A stretch of 64,000 nucleotides of DNA, taken from positions 3,658,611 through 3,722,610 of the forward strand of contig NC_035177.2 of the NCBI RefSeq assembly GCF_001659605.2, written 5' to 3'. This document shows, one piece after another, positions 35,698-47,892 of the stretch. The stretch comes from Manihot esculenta. Lineage: Eukaryota > Streptophyta > Magnoliopsida > Malpighiales > Euphorbiaceae. Within the stretch, counting starts at the first letter, position 1; every line of letters begins with the position of its first letter. The notes below the pieces were generated by a model. It was not told the DNA's origin. It saw nothing but the letters and a program-made list of their open reading frames with translations, and made no database searches. The position numbers and the translations under genes were made by a program.

Positions 35698-37849
35698 TGT
35701 AACAGCCCGGAAACCGAACTGCCACCGGCACTAGGATCCAGATCGACTTAAGGTCGCCGGGACCCGTAGTAAGCCTGCTATCCTGTCTGTAGACCTGTGA
35801 ACTCCCATACATGATCATACATTTGCTGTAAAAACATAAAACTTTTCTTCTCTCCAAGGCTTAACCTGTGCATGCACTCTCTCTGTGCTCTACTAATCCC
35901 TACTAGAGCTCCTCATGGCTCTAGGCGGATCAATCTCATAAAGTTAAGCCTGGTTTTACTCATAAACACACATCAAGAAAGAAACATACATAAACTGATC
36001 ATGTGACTCCACAAAGGGATTACAAGTCTTATAAATCAAGCACCATTCTATACACTGTACATATACATTATCTCTGTACAAATACATGTCCACACTAGCT
36101 ATTACAAAACTCTGTACTCTTCCTGTACCCTGCTGAGTTCTCTCTGATCTCTGAACCTGCACAACTGAAGTTAGGGGAGAGGGATGAGCTACGATAGCCC
36201 AGTGAGTAGAATAGGTAAATACAGGTGATAAAACATGCTCTCATGGAATGCAACACATAATCACATAACCTCGGCCGGACGGATCAAAACTCCCTCTATC
36301 TCATCTGGGGTATCTAAGTACCATGTGCCTGGTCCCCGTAGGGCTGTTCCAGGTCTTTATGCCTGGTCCTCGTAAGGCTGTTCCAGGTCTTTCCTCTGAG
36401 GGCTAATGAATCCTCACGAAGTCCGTGCCGTCTCACATAAGCAATGTACAAGGAGCAATGCCAAGTACAAGGATAAATGCAATGCATCATCTTTGTGTAC
36501 ACTAATGCACTCACCCTAAAGCATATTCATGATGCATGAAGCATGATAAAATATCAGTTCTCATATTAAAACATTAAGTTAATTTCCACTCACCTTTAGT
36601 TATCTCTGCACTGACTCTGCAGGTTCTGACACTGAACTCACTGCTGACCTCCCTGATTCCTCTGGTCCGTACCTACACAGGTGGACTCAAATGAGGGACT
36701 AAACTCACTCAAGAACATCTCTAAGAAACTCCCCAAAACCCCTCTAAACAATCCTCAAACCATCACATAAAACATGCAAAAGGAAGCTGGACAGGGCACT
36801 TTCGGCGGCAGGTTCGGCGGCCGAAACCCCACTCCAGAGACGAAACTCATGCATGTTCGGCGGCACCTTCGGCGGCCGAAAGTCTCGTCCAGAGACGAAA
36901 CTCACACACTTTCGGCGGCCGAACTCCCTCTTTCGGCGGCCGAAAGTCCCTTTCTAAACCGAAAGCCTAGCTTTCGGGGGCAACCTTTGGCAGCCGAACT
37001 GCCTCCACAAAGGGTTCGGCGGCCGAACCTTCCTTCGGCGGCCGAACCTGGTTTTGCCCGAAGGACAGAACCCTGCTCTGTTTCATGCAAACTTTGCCCA
37101 AAACCTACCAACATGCACATCAACTACTCCCAACTAGCATATACACATATATATGCACAAAGGGGTCTAAAACTACTCTAAAACCCCAAACAAACAGAAC
37201 ACATAACACTTCAACATGCTTGACCACCACAAATCACCAAAAACCTCACCTAAACCTAAACATGCATACTACCCATACAAACTTCATAAAACCTTTCAAA
37301 ATCATCAAAGAAGCTCAGGATCTTCACTTACCTCTTACACAACTTGAGGATGAAGGATCCTAACGTGGAGATATGAAGAAAAGCTCTTCCAAAGCTCCAA
37401 GCTTCAAAACTTGGTTCTTTTGCTCAAAACCTTCATAAATCACCAAAACTCTTAAAACTCTTGAAAGATTTGATGAAAATCATGGAAAACATGAAAGTCA
37501 ACATAGGAGAGGCTGAAACTCACCTCTGGCTGCAAGTGGAGGAGAAATAACCTCCTTCCACCGACCCTTGGCCCTTTTATAGGTGGCTGGCCAGACCACC
37601 TTCGGCAGCCGAACGTGAAGCCGCAACCATGCAATGTTCGGCGGCCGAAAGTTACCTTCGGCGGCCGAACCTTTGCATTTCTCCCTTGTTACTTTTCTTT
37701 CAAAATTCAATGCTTTTAACAATTCAAAACATGAAAACAAGTGAAAATACTTTAGAAAACATATGTCTTACCCTTCTCGAGGGTTCCGACACCCGAGATT
37801 CCATCGGACTTACAGGAATTCCGATGCCGGACTCGAGCCGGGTATTACA
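35698..37849 (-). repeat. Element E 5' LTR (right copy)
   Basis: 2152 bp and practically identical to 28816-30967. The TATA box is at 37575-37582 (minus strand), with palindromes at 37600-37675 upstream of it. It ends TATTACA, followed by the TSD CTACT. Confidence 0.95.
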
Positions 37850-37971
37850 CTACTCACCTCTGGCAGACGCTGGACTGACTCTGCAACTTCTAATACTGAT
37901 GGCCTCCTCGATCCCTCGGGTCTGATTCTACACAGGTGGACTCGAATGAGGTGCCAAACACACTCTAAACA
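37850..37971 (-). mobile_element. LTR H, second piece
   Basis: H sequence between E and F: E's TSD copy, part of the exon-like leader block and the CACAGGTGGACT acceptor region (minus strand). It ends in AAACA (37967-37971), the TSD of F. Confidence 0.8.
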
Positions 37972-40316
37972 TGTAACAGCCCGGAAACCGATACCCCTCT
38001 GTAACGGCCCGAACCGCCACCGGCGCTAGGATCCAGATCGGCTTAAGGCCGCCGGGACCCGTAGCAAGCCAAACATACATACTATTACCTGGTCAAATCC
38101 CATACATGATTAAAAACTTTAACATGAAACCTGAAATCTGAACATACACCAAGCTTGATTCGTAAGTTGCAACATAACTGTGAACATAAACTTTCCCATG
38201 CTAGAGTCATCATCAAATGCTCTAGCTGGGTCATCATTACATACATCAAGCCTGGTTCTCAACTCAACATAAAAACATTTCATAATCATGCGTCAACAGG
38301 GATTAACCAGTCTATAGGGCCAAGCACACTCTAATCCATAAACATTAACTCTACTATCAGCTACATACATTATCTCAAATTACATTACATCATCTTATAT
38401 TACATGTCCACTTCTAAAACTACTAAACTGCTACAAAACATAAACTATTACATACATAACTTAACTTAGCCTTGACTTTACCCTGCTGCCTCTGAACTCT
38501 GACTCAACCTGCAACACTGGGGTTAGGGGAAAGGGATGAGCTAAAAAGCCCAGTGAGTAGAAACAGAGAAAACAGTTCATTAATTACATGCTTTCATGAA
38601 ATGCGTCATAACACAAGTAAATCACATAACTTGTCCGTCTCGGGGCTCATGCAATATTTATTCCCCACGGACCCTGGTTTCTGAGAGTCTGTCTTTTTGC
38701 ATGCATCTTTCCTCTCAGAGGATGGACATGACATCAAAAATCCCTCTGTCGGTGCCCGGCTCCCCCATAGGAGCTCACAAAGGCCTGTAACATACATGAC
38801 ATGGTGTCTGATCCACAGAGAGCTCACATGGACTTTCCTACATGTACTTGTCCGGCTCTCAAAGGACTAAGACAAGACTCGTGACAGATATGGGCTATTG
38901 AAGTCGCCTCGGTCCACCCTTCCTCTATCAACATCAAATAATGCAATGCGTCATATTCGTGAAACTAGTGCAATCAACCTACTACATATAATCATGATGC
39001 ATGAACATGCTTTAGGCATTAGATTTTGTGCATAAAAGATTAAGTTTAGTTCTACTCACATCCTGGCAGACGCTGACTGACTCTGCAACTGCTAGCATTA
39101 CTGGCCTCCTCGGTCCCTCGGGTCCGATCCTACACAGGTGGACTCGAATGAGGTGCCAAACACATTCTAACAACTCATAAACAACTCCCCAAAAACCCCT
39201 CTAAACATCACTTAATCATGCATGGAAAACACCCAAGAAACGGCTGGACAGGGCACTTTCGGCGGCACCTTCGGCGGCCGAAAGTCCCTTCCAGAGACGA
39301 AACTCGGGTAGGTTCGGCGGCAGGTTCGGCGGCCGAAACCCTAGGACAGAAACGAAAGTCCCTCCTTCGGGGGCACATTCGGCAGCCTAAAGACTGCCTC
39401 CCATGCAGGTTCGGCGGCCGAAACTCCTTTCGGCGGCCGAACCTGGTCCCCTCTGGACGACAGGTCCGATTCTGCCAAGCCAAAAAACCAAACTCAACAT
39501 ACCCAAATCCTTACATACTCTCTCCCAACATGCATACTCACTCCCACAAGCATAAAGGAGCATAAACTAACATAAACTCCTCAACACAAACATCACATAA
39601 CATACACTGGGTATAAAACCCACATAAACCTAAACATGCCATTCTACCCATTCAAAACTCCAATAAACTTACTTAAAACTCATTAAAACATAAAAGGAAG
39701 CATAGATCTACACTTACCTCTTGAAGATCGAGGGTTGCGTGATCTCTAACTCGGAGGTATGGAGAATCCAAGCTCCAAAAGCTCCAAGCTCCCAAAACTC
39801 CTTTTAAGCTTTAAATCTTCAAACACAAAGGTAGAAATCATGAAAAACTTGAGAGATGGGTAGAGAAAACACGAAAACGACCAAAGGAAGGCATAAACTC
39901 ACCTGAGCTCGAGAATGGGGAGAAAACTCACCCATTTCCGATCTGAGGGCCTTTTATAGGTGGCCTGGTCGAAGACCTTCGGCAGCCTAACGTGCCCCCT
40001 AAACTCATGCATGTTCGGCGGCCGAACTTGACTTTCGGCGGCCGAACCTTGGCTCGTTTAAACAAGACTTTCGGAGGCCAAAGGCGCTCCCGAAGCCTTC
40101 CCATGTTCGGCGGCCGAACTCCACTTTCGGCGGCCGAACCTGGCAATTGCCTCCTTGGTCTTTTCCCTTCAAAACTCAATTCTCTTTCCTTTTAAAACCA
40201 TGAAATCATGTGAAAACATTTTAGAAAACACATTTTACCCCTTCTAGAGAGATCCAACACCTTAGATTCCGCCGGAAGGCAGGAATCCCGATGCCGGATT
40301 CTAGCCGGGTATTACA
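37972..40316 (-). repeat. Element F 3' LTR (left copy, 2345 bp)
   Basis: Starts TGTAACAGCCCGG with a second terminal-like copy TGTAACGGCCCG at about 37999. Palindromes lie at 39258-39450 and 40015-40145. It ends TATTACA. Confidence 0.93.
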
Positions 40317-41435
40317 TTCTACCCCCCTTACAAAAACATTCGTCCCCGAATGTTAAAACAACAAACACAAGCATGCAAGCAAGCAAGCGAATCCTAAAGC
40401 TTCTCTCCAAAGAGAGACACCAAACGCTGGAGTAAGAACTCCCAGGTTCCTAAACTCCACGAGCTTCTGCTGCGCTACTCTGATCCTTCTCTATCTTCCT
40501 CCTTCTCTACTCTTACTCGTCTCTTCTCATCTTTACTAACTGGCTTCTTCTCACTACTAACCCAAAACTAACTCTAACTCTCACAGGTAGTACCCGAATT
40601 TCAAATCTATCTGGGAAAACAAACAGCTCCTACTAGCTGTCCCAATAGATCATCCATCCTACATGGGAATACCTGCCCTTGGTAGTGACCTTGTTTAACC
40701 GCTTACAGTCGTTACAAAGTCTCAAGGATTCATCCTTCATTTCCCACAACCATACTGGAGCAATCCAGAGTGAGGTACTAGGTCGGACAAAACCCCTTGT
40801 CTACCAAGTCTCGCCTCTACTCTACTGCTACCTCTCTCTATGCAGGCGCCATCCTATAGGGAAGGGTAGAAATGGTTCTGCGTCCAGACACCACTCCTAT
40901 ACCAAACTCTAACTCCCTGACAGATGGTAAACCTGACAACTCGCCTGGGAAGACATCTAAGAATTCTCTCGAACAACTGGCACTGAGGCTGGTTCCCCGA
41001 CCTGACTGCTGAACTCTCAAACAAGAGCTAGGACCCTCTGACAACCCCTCCTACGCACCCTACGAACCTTACAGGCTGACATCAAACCTCTAGGCACCCC
41101 TACTGTGTCCCCTCAGAAGAAAATCTTTGACCCATCCTGTCCTCTAAATCTGACTACCTTGTTTCTGCAGACCAAGATAGCACCACGAGTAGAAAAACCA
41201 AATCCATCCCTCGATTGACGTCCAGACAATCAAGTCTAGGACCTCAAAGTCGAGTGGAAGGCATCTACTCCCAACTGACACAGAACTGGACCGGCAGACT
41301 GACTCTGCCACAGATGGATCACAATTGAGTCTACTGACCCAAAAAGAACACTTTAGCCCAGAAGTTATCAACTCAACCTCTCGACGGCTCCTAGAGCAAC
41401 TAAAGAAAGAGAAAAACACTAGGGTTCACAAAAAC
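40317..41435 (-). pseudogene. Element F pol remnant and interrupted polypurine tract
   Basis: Next to the LTR is TTCTACCCCCCTT (40317-40329), a polypurine tract with one T interruption on the coding strand, then the ACATTC...GAATGT palindrome. Upstream in coding sense, frames show fragments of protease (VWTS-containing segment, about 41200-41400, with the DPGAS active site destroyed) and the N-terminal part of RT up to the DDLLGQL block (about 40650-40900). The sequence then jumps to the last codons of pol. RT catalytic motif, RNase H and integrase are absent. Several stops and frameshifts are present. Confidence 0.8.
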
Positions 41436-42239
41436 TTACACATCAGAACATTCAAAAGTGAGCATACCTGGCACCACCATGTTCGATGTGTCTGCCTCTT
41501 GCTGAGCTTGGGTGAAGATCCGAGCTGGAGCTGACGGACCTTCTCCACGGGAACCTGAAGAATGAGGGACTGACCCTCTTCCTCTGCCTCGATCACTAAC
41601 CTGAACTATGGCTGGAGCTACTGGCTGAGCTAATCTACCTGAAACTGCTTGCTGGGACAGAGCCAACCTGGGCGCAGTGGGACACTCACGTGCTATGTGT
41701 CCTTCCTGTCCACACCTAAAACAAGCTGTCGTTCCAACCCGACAGGCTCCTTTGTGCGGCCTTCCGCACCTCAAGCACCTTGAACTGCCCGAGCCAGAGC
41801 TTGAACCACCAAAACCCAAACTAGCCTTCAGATTCTGCCAAAACTTCTTCTGCGACTTCCTGAGACCTCTCTTCCATTTCTTACCTCTCGTGGCAGCTGT
41901 ACTCAGAGTGGAGGGATCAATCCCTCCTGAACCTGAAATCCTAGAATCCTGAGTCTGAGCATCCTCCTGAGAATCTCCCATACCTTCTTCAGGTACTCTG
42001 ACTCCCATACTGACATCCCTCCTCTGAACATCTGACTCTACTTCCCTCATACTAGCTGACATCCTTCTTGGAGCCATCGCTTCTCTGCTTGCATCAAAAG
42101 ACCTTCCAGGGTCCCTTGATGTTTCCCATCTGCTAACTCCCCAAGACTGCGCTCTTGGCAGAGCAGGGGGAAAGGTGTCCATACCTTCCCTCTCAGATGG
42201 AACTCCAGTCGATTCCACAGATCGACGAGCACCTCGCAT
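41436..42239 (-). CDS. Element F mini-gag (capsid core missing, zinc knuckles kept)
   Basis: Intact frame of about 267 codons starting MRGARRSVESTG at 42239, the place where full gag starts in relatives. The N-terminal charged region (residues 1-95) joins directly to a basic linker (KKWKRGLRKSQKKFWQ) and a Cys-rich pair, CLRCGRPHKGAC and [14 protein letters not shown], followed by an RGRGRG tract. The P/Y-rich part and the Retrotrans_gag core, about 270 residues in A, are missing without loss of frame. G has the same structure (47893-48705), also open, at about 83% identity. It is probably a nucleic-acid-binding protein; capsid formation by itself is unlikely. Confidence 0.8.
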   Translation of the reverse strand: MRGARRSVESTGVPSEREGMDTFPPALPRAQSWGVSRWETSRDPGRSFDASREAMAPRRMSASMREVESDVQRRDVSMGVRVPEEGMGDSQEDAQTQDSRISGSGGIDPSTLSTAATRGKKWKRGLRKSQKKFWQNLKASLGFGGSSSGSGSSRCLRCGRPHKGACRVGTTACFRCGQEGHIARECPTAPRLALSQQAVSGRLAQPVAPAIVQVSDRGRGRGSVPHSSGSRGEGPSAPARIFTQAQQEADTSNMVVPGMLTFECSDV

Positions 42240-42294
42240 TCTGGCTCCTCTGAAGAACAACACACAAGCATACAATCCATCATTAGCATCATAC

Positions 42295-42318
42295 GGTCCA
42301 TGTGGAAACACATGAACC
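42295..42318 (-). other. Conserved stem-loop before gag, element F
   Basis: Same stem as in A and C. The single substitution changes a U-A pair to a U-G wobble in the RNA sense, and the loop is TTTC. Confidence 0.6.
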
Positions 42319-42513
42319 TACATCATACATACATAGCATTTATGCACATGCATGAAATCATGGCATATCACATCATCATAGCAAGACAGGACTCAACATC
42401 CTATCCTAGTGGACATGATTGTACTCTTGATCTTTCTTATTGTGCTTGCCCTTCTATGACCTCTAAGCCAACCTCTTTCCGATGTGCAAGACACCGTACT
42501 CTCGAGGCCCAAA

Positions 42514-42525
42514 GCTCTGATACCA
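42514..42525 (-). other. Primer-binding site, element F
   Basis: GCTCTGATACCA next to the 5' LTR at 42529; matches initiator tRNA-Met over 12 bases. Confidence 0.88.
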
Positions 42526-42528
42526 TTC

Positions 42529-44873
42529 TGTAACAGCCCGGAAACCGATACCCCTCTGTAACGGCCCGAACCGCCACCGGCGCTAGGATCCAGATCGGCT
42601 TAAGGCCGCCGGGACCCGTAGCAAGCCAAACATACATACTATTACCTGGTCAAATCCCATACATGATTAAAAACTTTAACATGAAACCTGAAATCTGAAC
42701 ATACACCAAGCTTGATTCGTAAGTTGCAACATAACTGTGAACATAAACTTTCCCATGCTAGAGTCATCATCAAATGCTCTAGCTGGGTCATCATTACATA
42801 CATCAAGCCTGGTTCTCAACTCAACATAAAAACATTTCATAATCATGCGTCAACAGGGATTAACCAGTCTATAGGGCCAAGCACACTCTAATCCATAAAC
42901 ATTAACTCTACTATCAGCTACATACATTATCTCAAATTACATTACATCATCTTATATTACATGTCCACTTCTAAAACTACTAAACTGCTACAAAACATAA
43001 ACTATTACATACATAACTTAACTTAGCCTTGACTTTACCCTGCTGCCTCTGAACTCTGACTCAACCTGCAACACTGGGGTTAGGGGAAAGGGATGAGCTA
43101 AAAAGCCCAGTGAGTAGAAACAGAGAAAACAGTTCATTAATTACATGCTTTCATGAAATGCGTCATAACACAAGTAAATCACATAACTTGTCCGTCTCGG
43201 GGCTCATGCAATATTTATTCCCCACGGACCCTGGTTTCTGAGAGTCTGTCTTTTTGCATGCATCTTTCCTCTCAGAGGATGGACATGACATCAAAAATCC
43301 CTCTGTCGGTGCCCGGCTCCCCCATAGGAGCTCACAAAGGCCTGTAACATACATGACATGGTGTCTGATCCACAGAGAGCTCACATGGACTTTCCTACAT
43401 GTACTTGTCCGGCTCTCAAAGGACTAAGACAAGACTCGTGACAGATATGGGCTATTGAAGTCGCCTCGGTCCACCCTTCCTCTATCAACATCAAATAATG
43501 CAATGCGTCATATTCGTGAAACTAGTGCAATCAACCTACTACATATAATCATGATGCATGAACATGCTTTAGGCATTAGATTTTGTGCATAAAAGATTAA
43601 GTTTAGTTCTACTCACATCCTGGCAGACGCTGACTGACTCTGCAACTGCTAGCATTACTGGCCTCCTCGGTCCCTCGGGTCCGATCCTACACAGGTGGAC
43701 TCGAATGAGGTGCCAAACACATTCTAACAACTCATAAACAACTCCCCAAAAACCCCTCTAAACATCACTTAATCATGCATGGAAAACACCCAAGAAACGG
43801 CTGGACAGGGCACTTTCGGCGGCACCTTCGGCGGCCGAAAGTCCCTTCCAGAGACGAAACTCGGGTAGGTTCGGCGGCAGGTTCGGCGGCCGAAACCCTA
43901 GGACAGAAACGAAAGTCCCTCCTTCGGGGGCACATTCGGCAGCCTAAAGACTGCCTCCCATGCAGGTTCGGCGGCCGAAACTCCTTTCGGCGGCCGAACC
44001 TGGTCCCCTCTGGACGACAGGTCCGATTCTGCCAAGCCAAAAAACCAAACTCAACATACCCAAATCCTTACATACTCTCTCCCAACATGCATACTCACTC
44101 CCACAAGCATAAAGGAGCATAAACTAACATAAACTCCTCAACACAAACATCACATAACATACACTGGGTATAAAACCCACATAAACCTAAACATGCCATT
44201 CTACCCATTCAAAACTCCAATAAACTTACTTAAAACTCATTAAAACATAAAAGGAAGCATAGATCTACACTTACCTCTTGAAGATCGAGGGTTGCGTGAT
44301 CTCTAACTCGGAGGTATGGAGAATCCAAGCTCCAAAAGCTCCAAGCTCCCAAAACTCCTTTTAAGCTTTAAATCTTCAAACACAAAGGTAGAAATCATGA
44401 AAAACTTGAGAGATGGGTAGAGAAAACACGAAAACGACCAAAGGAAGGCATAAACTCACCTGAGCTCGAGAATGGGGAGAAAACTCACCCATTTCCGATC
44501 TGAGGGCCTTTTATAGGTGGCCTGGTCGAAGACCTTCGGCAGCCTAACGTGCCCCCTAAACTCATGCATGTTCGGCGGCCGAACTTGACTTTCGGCGGCC
44601 GAACCTTGGCTCGTTTAAACAAGACTTTCGGAGGCCAAAGGCGCTCCCGAAGCCTTCCCATGTTCGGCGGCCGAACTCCACTTTCGGCGGCCGAACCTGG
44701 CAATTGCCTCCTTGGTCTTTTCCCTTCAAAACTCAATTCTCTTTCCTTTTAAAACCATGAAATCATGTGAAAACATTTTAGAAAACACATTTTACCCCTT
44801 CTAGAGAGATCCAACACCTTAGATTCCGCCGGAAGGCAGGAATCCCGATGCCGGATTCTAGCCGGGTATTACA
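42529..44873 (-). repeat. Element F 5' LTR (right copy, 2345 bp)
   Basis: Exact-looking copy of the left LTR at an offset of 4557. The TATA box is at 44509-44516 (minus strand) and the palindromes at 44570-44700 lie upstream of it. Confidence 0.93.
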
Positions 44874-45875
44874 AAACAACTCATAAAAAACTACCCATAA
44901 ACCCCCTAAAACATCACTTAAACATGCATAGAAAATAACCATGAAAGGGCTGGACAGGGCACTTTCGGCGACACTTTCGGCGGCCGAAGGTCCCTTCCAG
45001 AGACGAAAGTCATGCAGGTTCGGAGGCACCTTCGGCGGCCGAACCCTCTTTCCAGATCCGAAAGTCTGCTCCAGATCCGAAACACAACTTTCGGGGGCAA
45101 GGTTAGGCGGCCAAACCATGCATCCACAGGCAGGTTCGGCGGCCGAAACTACCTTCGGCAGCCGAACCTGAGTTCATCCAGAACTCAGCCTCTTATGCAT
45201 ACAAGCCTCCCAAGCCTTCCAAACACCCCAAACAAGCACCCAACCTTAAAAGAACATGCATTGACTATTCTACAACATGCAACCAAGCACATAGGGGTCT
45301 CAAACTATCCTAAACCCCAACAACAATACATTCATTATACATAAACACACATTTGCATAAAGGGTAACATAAACTCTCAACCTTATGCATTTGTTCTAAA
45401 ACAACCCAAATTCTCACATACTCTCTCCCCATCATGCATACTCACTCCCACATGCATAGACTAGTTTAAACTTCCAACATATCATCACATAAACACTCAT
45501 AAACATACATTTACATAAAAACTCACATAAACCTAAACATGCATATCTACCCATACTCAACCATTAAAACATCATTAAACTTACTTAAAACTTCATTAAA
45601 ACGCAAGGGAAGCAAGGATCTACACTTACCTCTTGAAGATCGAGGGTTGGTGTGATCCCTAACTTGGAGATGGGAGGAAATTACTCCTTGAGTCTCCAAG
45701 CTCCCAAAACTTAGATCTAAGCTTGAAAACTCTTCAACACAACCATGAAACCCATAAAAACATGAAAGAAATGAAGAAAAACATGAAAACGGCCAAGGGA
45801 GGACAAAAACTCACCTGAGCTCGAGAATGGGGAGAAAACTCGCCCATTTCCGATTTGAGGGCTCTTTATAGGTGG
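44874..45875 (-). mobile_element. LTR H, third piece
   Basis: F's TSD copy then H sequence: palindrome cluster (about 44965-45170), donor AAGAG/GTAAG (about 45630, minus strand), donor near 45813 and TATA (about 45866). It ends with GGTGG where G is inserted. The rest of H is not found beyond G. Confidence 0.8.
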
Positions 45876-46779
45876 TGTAACGACCCGGAAACCGGTACCC
45901 CTCTGTAACGGCCCGAACCGCAACCGGCGCTAGGATCCAGATCGGCTTAAGGCCACCGGGATCCGTAGCAAGCCAAACATACCTCCTATCACCTGGTCAA
46001 ATCCCATACATGATCAAAACATTAACATATATAACATACATTGGGCATAAAACCCACATAAACCTAAACATGCATATCTACCCATACTCCACCATCAAAT
46101 CCTCTTAAAACTCACTTAAAACTTCATTAAAACCTAAAGGAAAGCAAAGATCCTCACTTACCTCTTGAAGATCGGGGGTTTGTGCGAGCTCTAACTTGGA
46201 GGTGGGAGAAACCAACTCCTTGGGTCTCCAAGTTCCCAAAACTTGATCTAAGCTTGAAAACTCTTCAAAACAGCCATAAAACTCATGAAAACATGAAGGA
46301 GATGAAGAAAAACATGAAAACGGCCAAGGGAGGACAAAAACTCACCTGAGCTCGAGAATGGGGAGAAAACTCGCCCATTTCCAATCTGAGGGCCCTTTAT
46401 AGGTGGCCTGCTGAACCACCTTCGGCAGCCTAACGTGCCCCCTAAACTCAAGCATGTTCGGCGGCCGAACTTGAGGTTCCGCGGCCGAACCTTGGCTCGT
46501 TCAAACAAAGCTTTTGGAGGCCAAAAGCGCTCCCAAAACTTACCCATGTTCGGCGGCCGAACTTCACTTTCGGCGGCCGAACCTGGCAAATGCCTCCTTG
46601 GTCTTTTCTTTTCAAAAACTTAATTCTTTTTCATTTAAAACCATGAAATCGAGTGAAAACATTTTAGAAACACATTTTTACCCCTCTAGAAGCCTCTGGC
46701 ATCTTCAGAATTCCAGATTCCAACGGAGATTCCGCCGGAAGGTAGGGACTCCGATGCCGGAATCTAGCCGGGTATTACA
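45876..46779 (-). repeat. Element G 3' LTR (left copy, 904 bp)
   Basis: TGTAACGACCCGG with the duplicated inner terminus and TATTACA at the right end. About 1.4 kb is missing after the CATACATGATCAAAAC block, so the hairpin repeat, the exon-like block and the second palindrome cluster are absent. The TATA box and promoter palindromes remain (46395-46590). Confidence 0.85.
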
Positions 46780-47892
46780 TTCTTCCCCCCTTTAAGAACA
46801 TTCGTCCCCGAATGTTCCACAAACAAACAGGCATTCACAAATCATAGCATCAAGCATACATAAACAAGCAAGCAAACAAGCAAGCAAAACCTAAAACCTC
46901 TCTCCAAAGAGAGACACAGGTACTGCTGGAGTAAGAACTCCCGGGTCTTCCAGGCACACATTTCCATACTGTGGTGATTCCAAAGGACTTACACCATCAG
47001 GATTCCTTGTTCCTCAACTTCTTGACTTGTGTGTCAATGATCCGCACTGGCTACTCTGATCCTTACTCTTTTCTCTTCATCTTCACTAACTGGCTTCTTC
47101 TCACTGCTAACCCAAAACTAACTCTAACTCTCACAGGTAGTACCCAATTTCAGATCTATCTTGGAAAACAATCAGCTCCTACTAGCTGTTCCAATAGATC
47201 ATCAATCCTGCAAGGGAATACCTGCCCTTGGTAGTGACCTTGGTCAACTGCTTACAGTCGTACAAAGTCTCAAGGATTCATCCTTCTTTTTCCACAACCA
47301 TTCTGGAGCAATCCAGGGTGAGGTACTAGGTCGGATAAAACCCTTGTCTACCAAGCCTCGCCACCATTCCTATTCCAAACTCTATCTCCCTGACAGGTGG
47401 TAAATCTGACAGCACGCCTGGGTAAACATCTAAGACTCTCTCTCCAAAGACACTGAGGTTGGTTCCCGGACCTGACTGCTAGACCTCAAACAAGAGCTAG
47501 AACCCTCTGACAACTCCTCCTACGCACCCTACAAACCTGACAGGCTGACATCAAACCTCTAGGCATCCCTACTGTGTTCCCTCAGAAGAAAACCTCTGAC
47601 CCATCCTGTCCTCTGAGCTTGACTACCTTGTTTCTACAGACCAAGATAACACCACGAGCAGAAAAACCCAGTCCAACCCTAAACTGACGTCCAGACATTC
47701 AAGTCTAGGACCTCAAAGTCGGGTGGAAGGCATCTACCCTCAACTGTTACAGAACTAGACCGGCAGACTGACTCTGCCACAGAGGGATCACACTCGGGTC
47801 CACTGACCCAAAGAGAACACTCTAGCCCAGAAGCTATCAACTCAACCTCTCGACGGCTCCTAGAGCAACTAAAGAAAGAGAAACACCAGAGT
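46780..47892 (-). pseudogene. Element G pol remnant
   Basis: The polypurine tract TTCTTCCCCCCTTT and palindrome (to about 46820) adjoin the LTR. The coding sense then shows the last part of pol (about 46930-47060: the RIIDTQ...RNKE and WNHH-like region), degraded RT N-terminal pieces (about 47120-47400) and protease remnants (about 47670-47870). Frames are broken and RNase H and integrase core are absent, as in F. Confidence 0.75.

Larger units (their letters stand above)
28816..37849 (-). mobile_element. Element E: very recent Ty3/gypsy insertion lacking the RT core
   Basis: A 9.03-kb minus-strand element with a perfect TSD CTACT (28811-28815, 37850-37854). Both LTRs are 2152 bp. On reading both copies I found one difference, C at 29334 against T at 36216. 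The internal region carries gag-pol with a deletion of about 515 bp in RT and a 1-base insertion before integrase. It is recent by LTR identity but could not have copied itself in its present form. Confidence 0.95.
37972..44873 (-). mobile_element. Element F: short, non-autonomous, very recent insertion
   Basis: A 6.9-kb minus-strand element with a perfect TSD AAACA (37967-37971, 44874-44878). Its two LTRs are 2345 bp each, with no difference seen on reading both copies. The internal region is only 2.2 kb: PBS, hairpin, an open mini-gag and a decayed pol remnant without integrase. It must have been mobilised by proteins supplied by another element. Confidence 0.93.
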
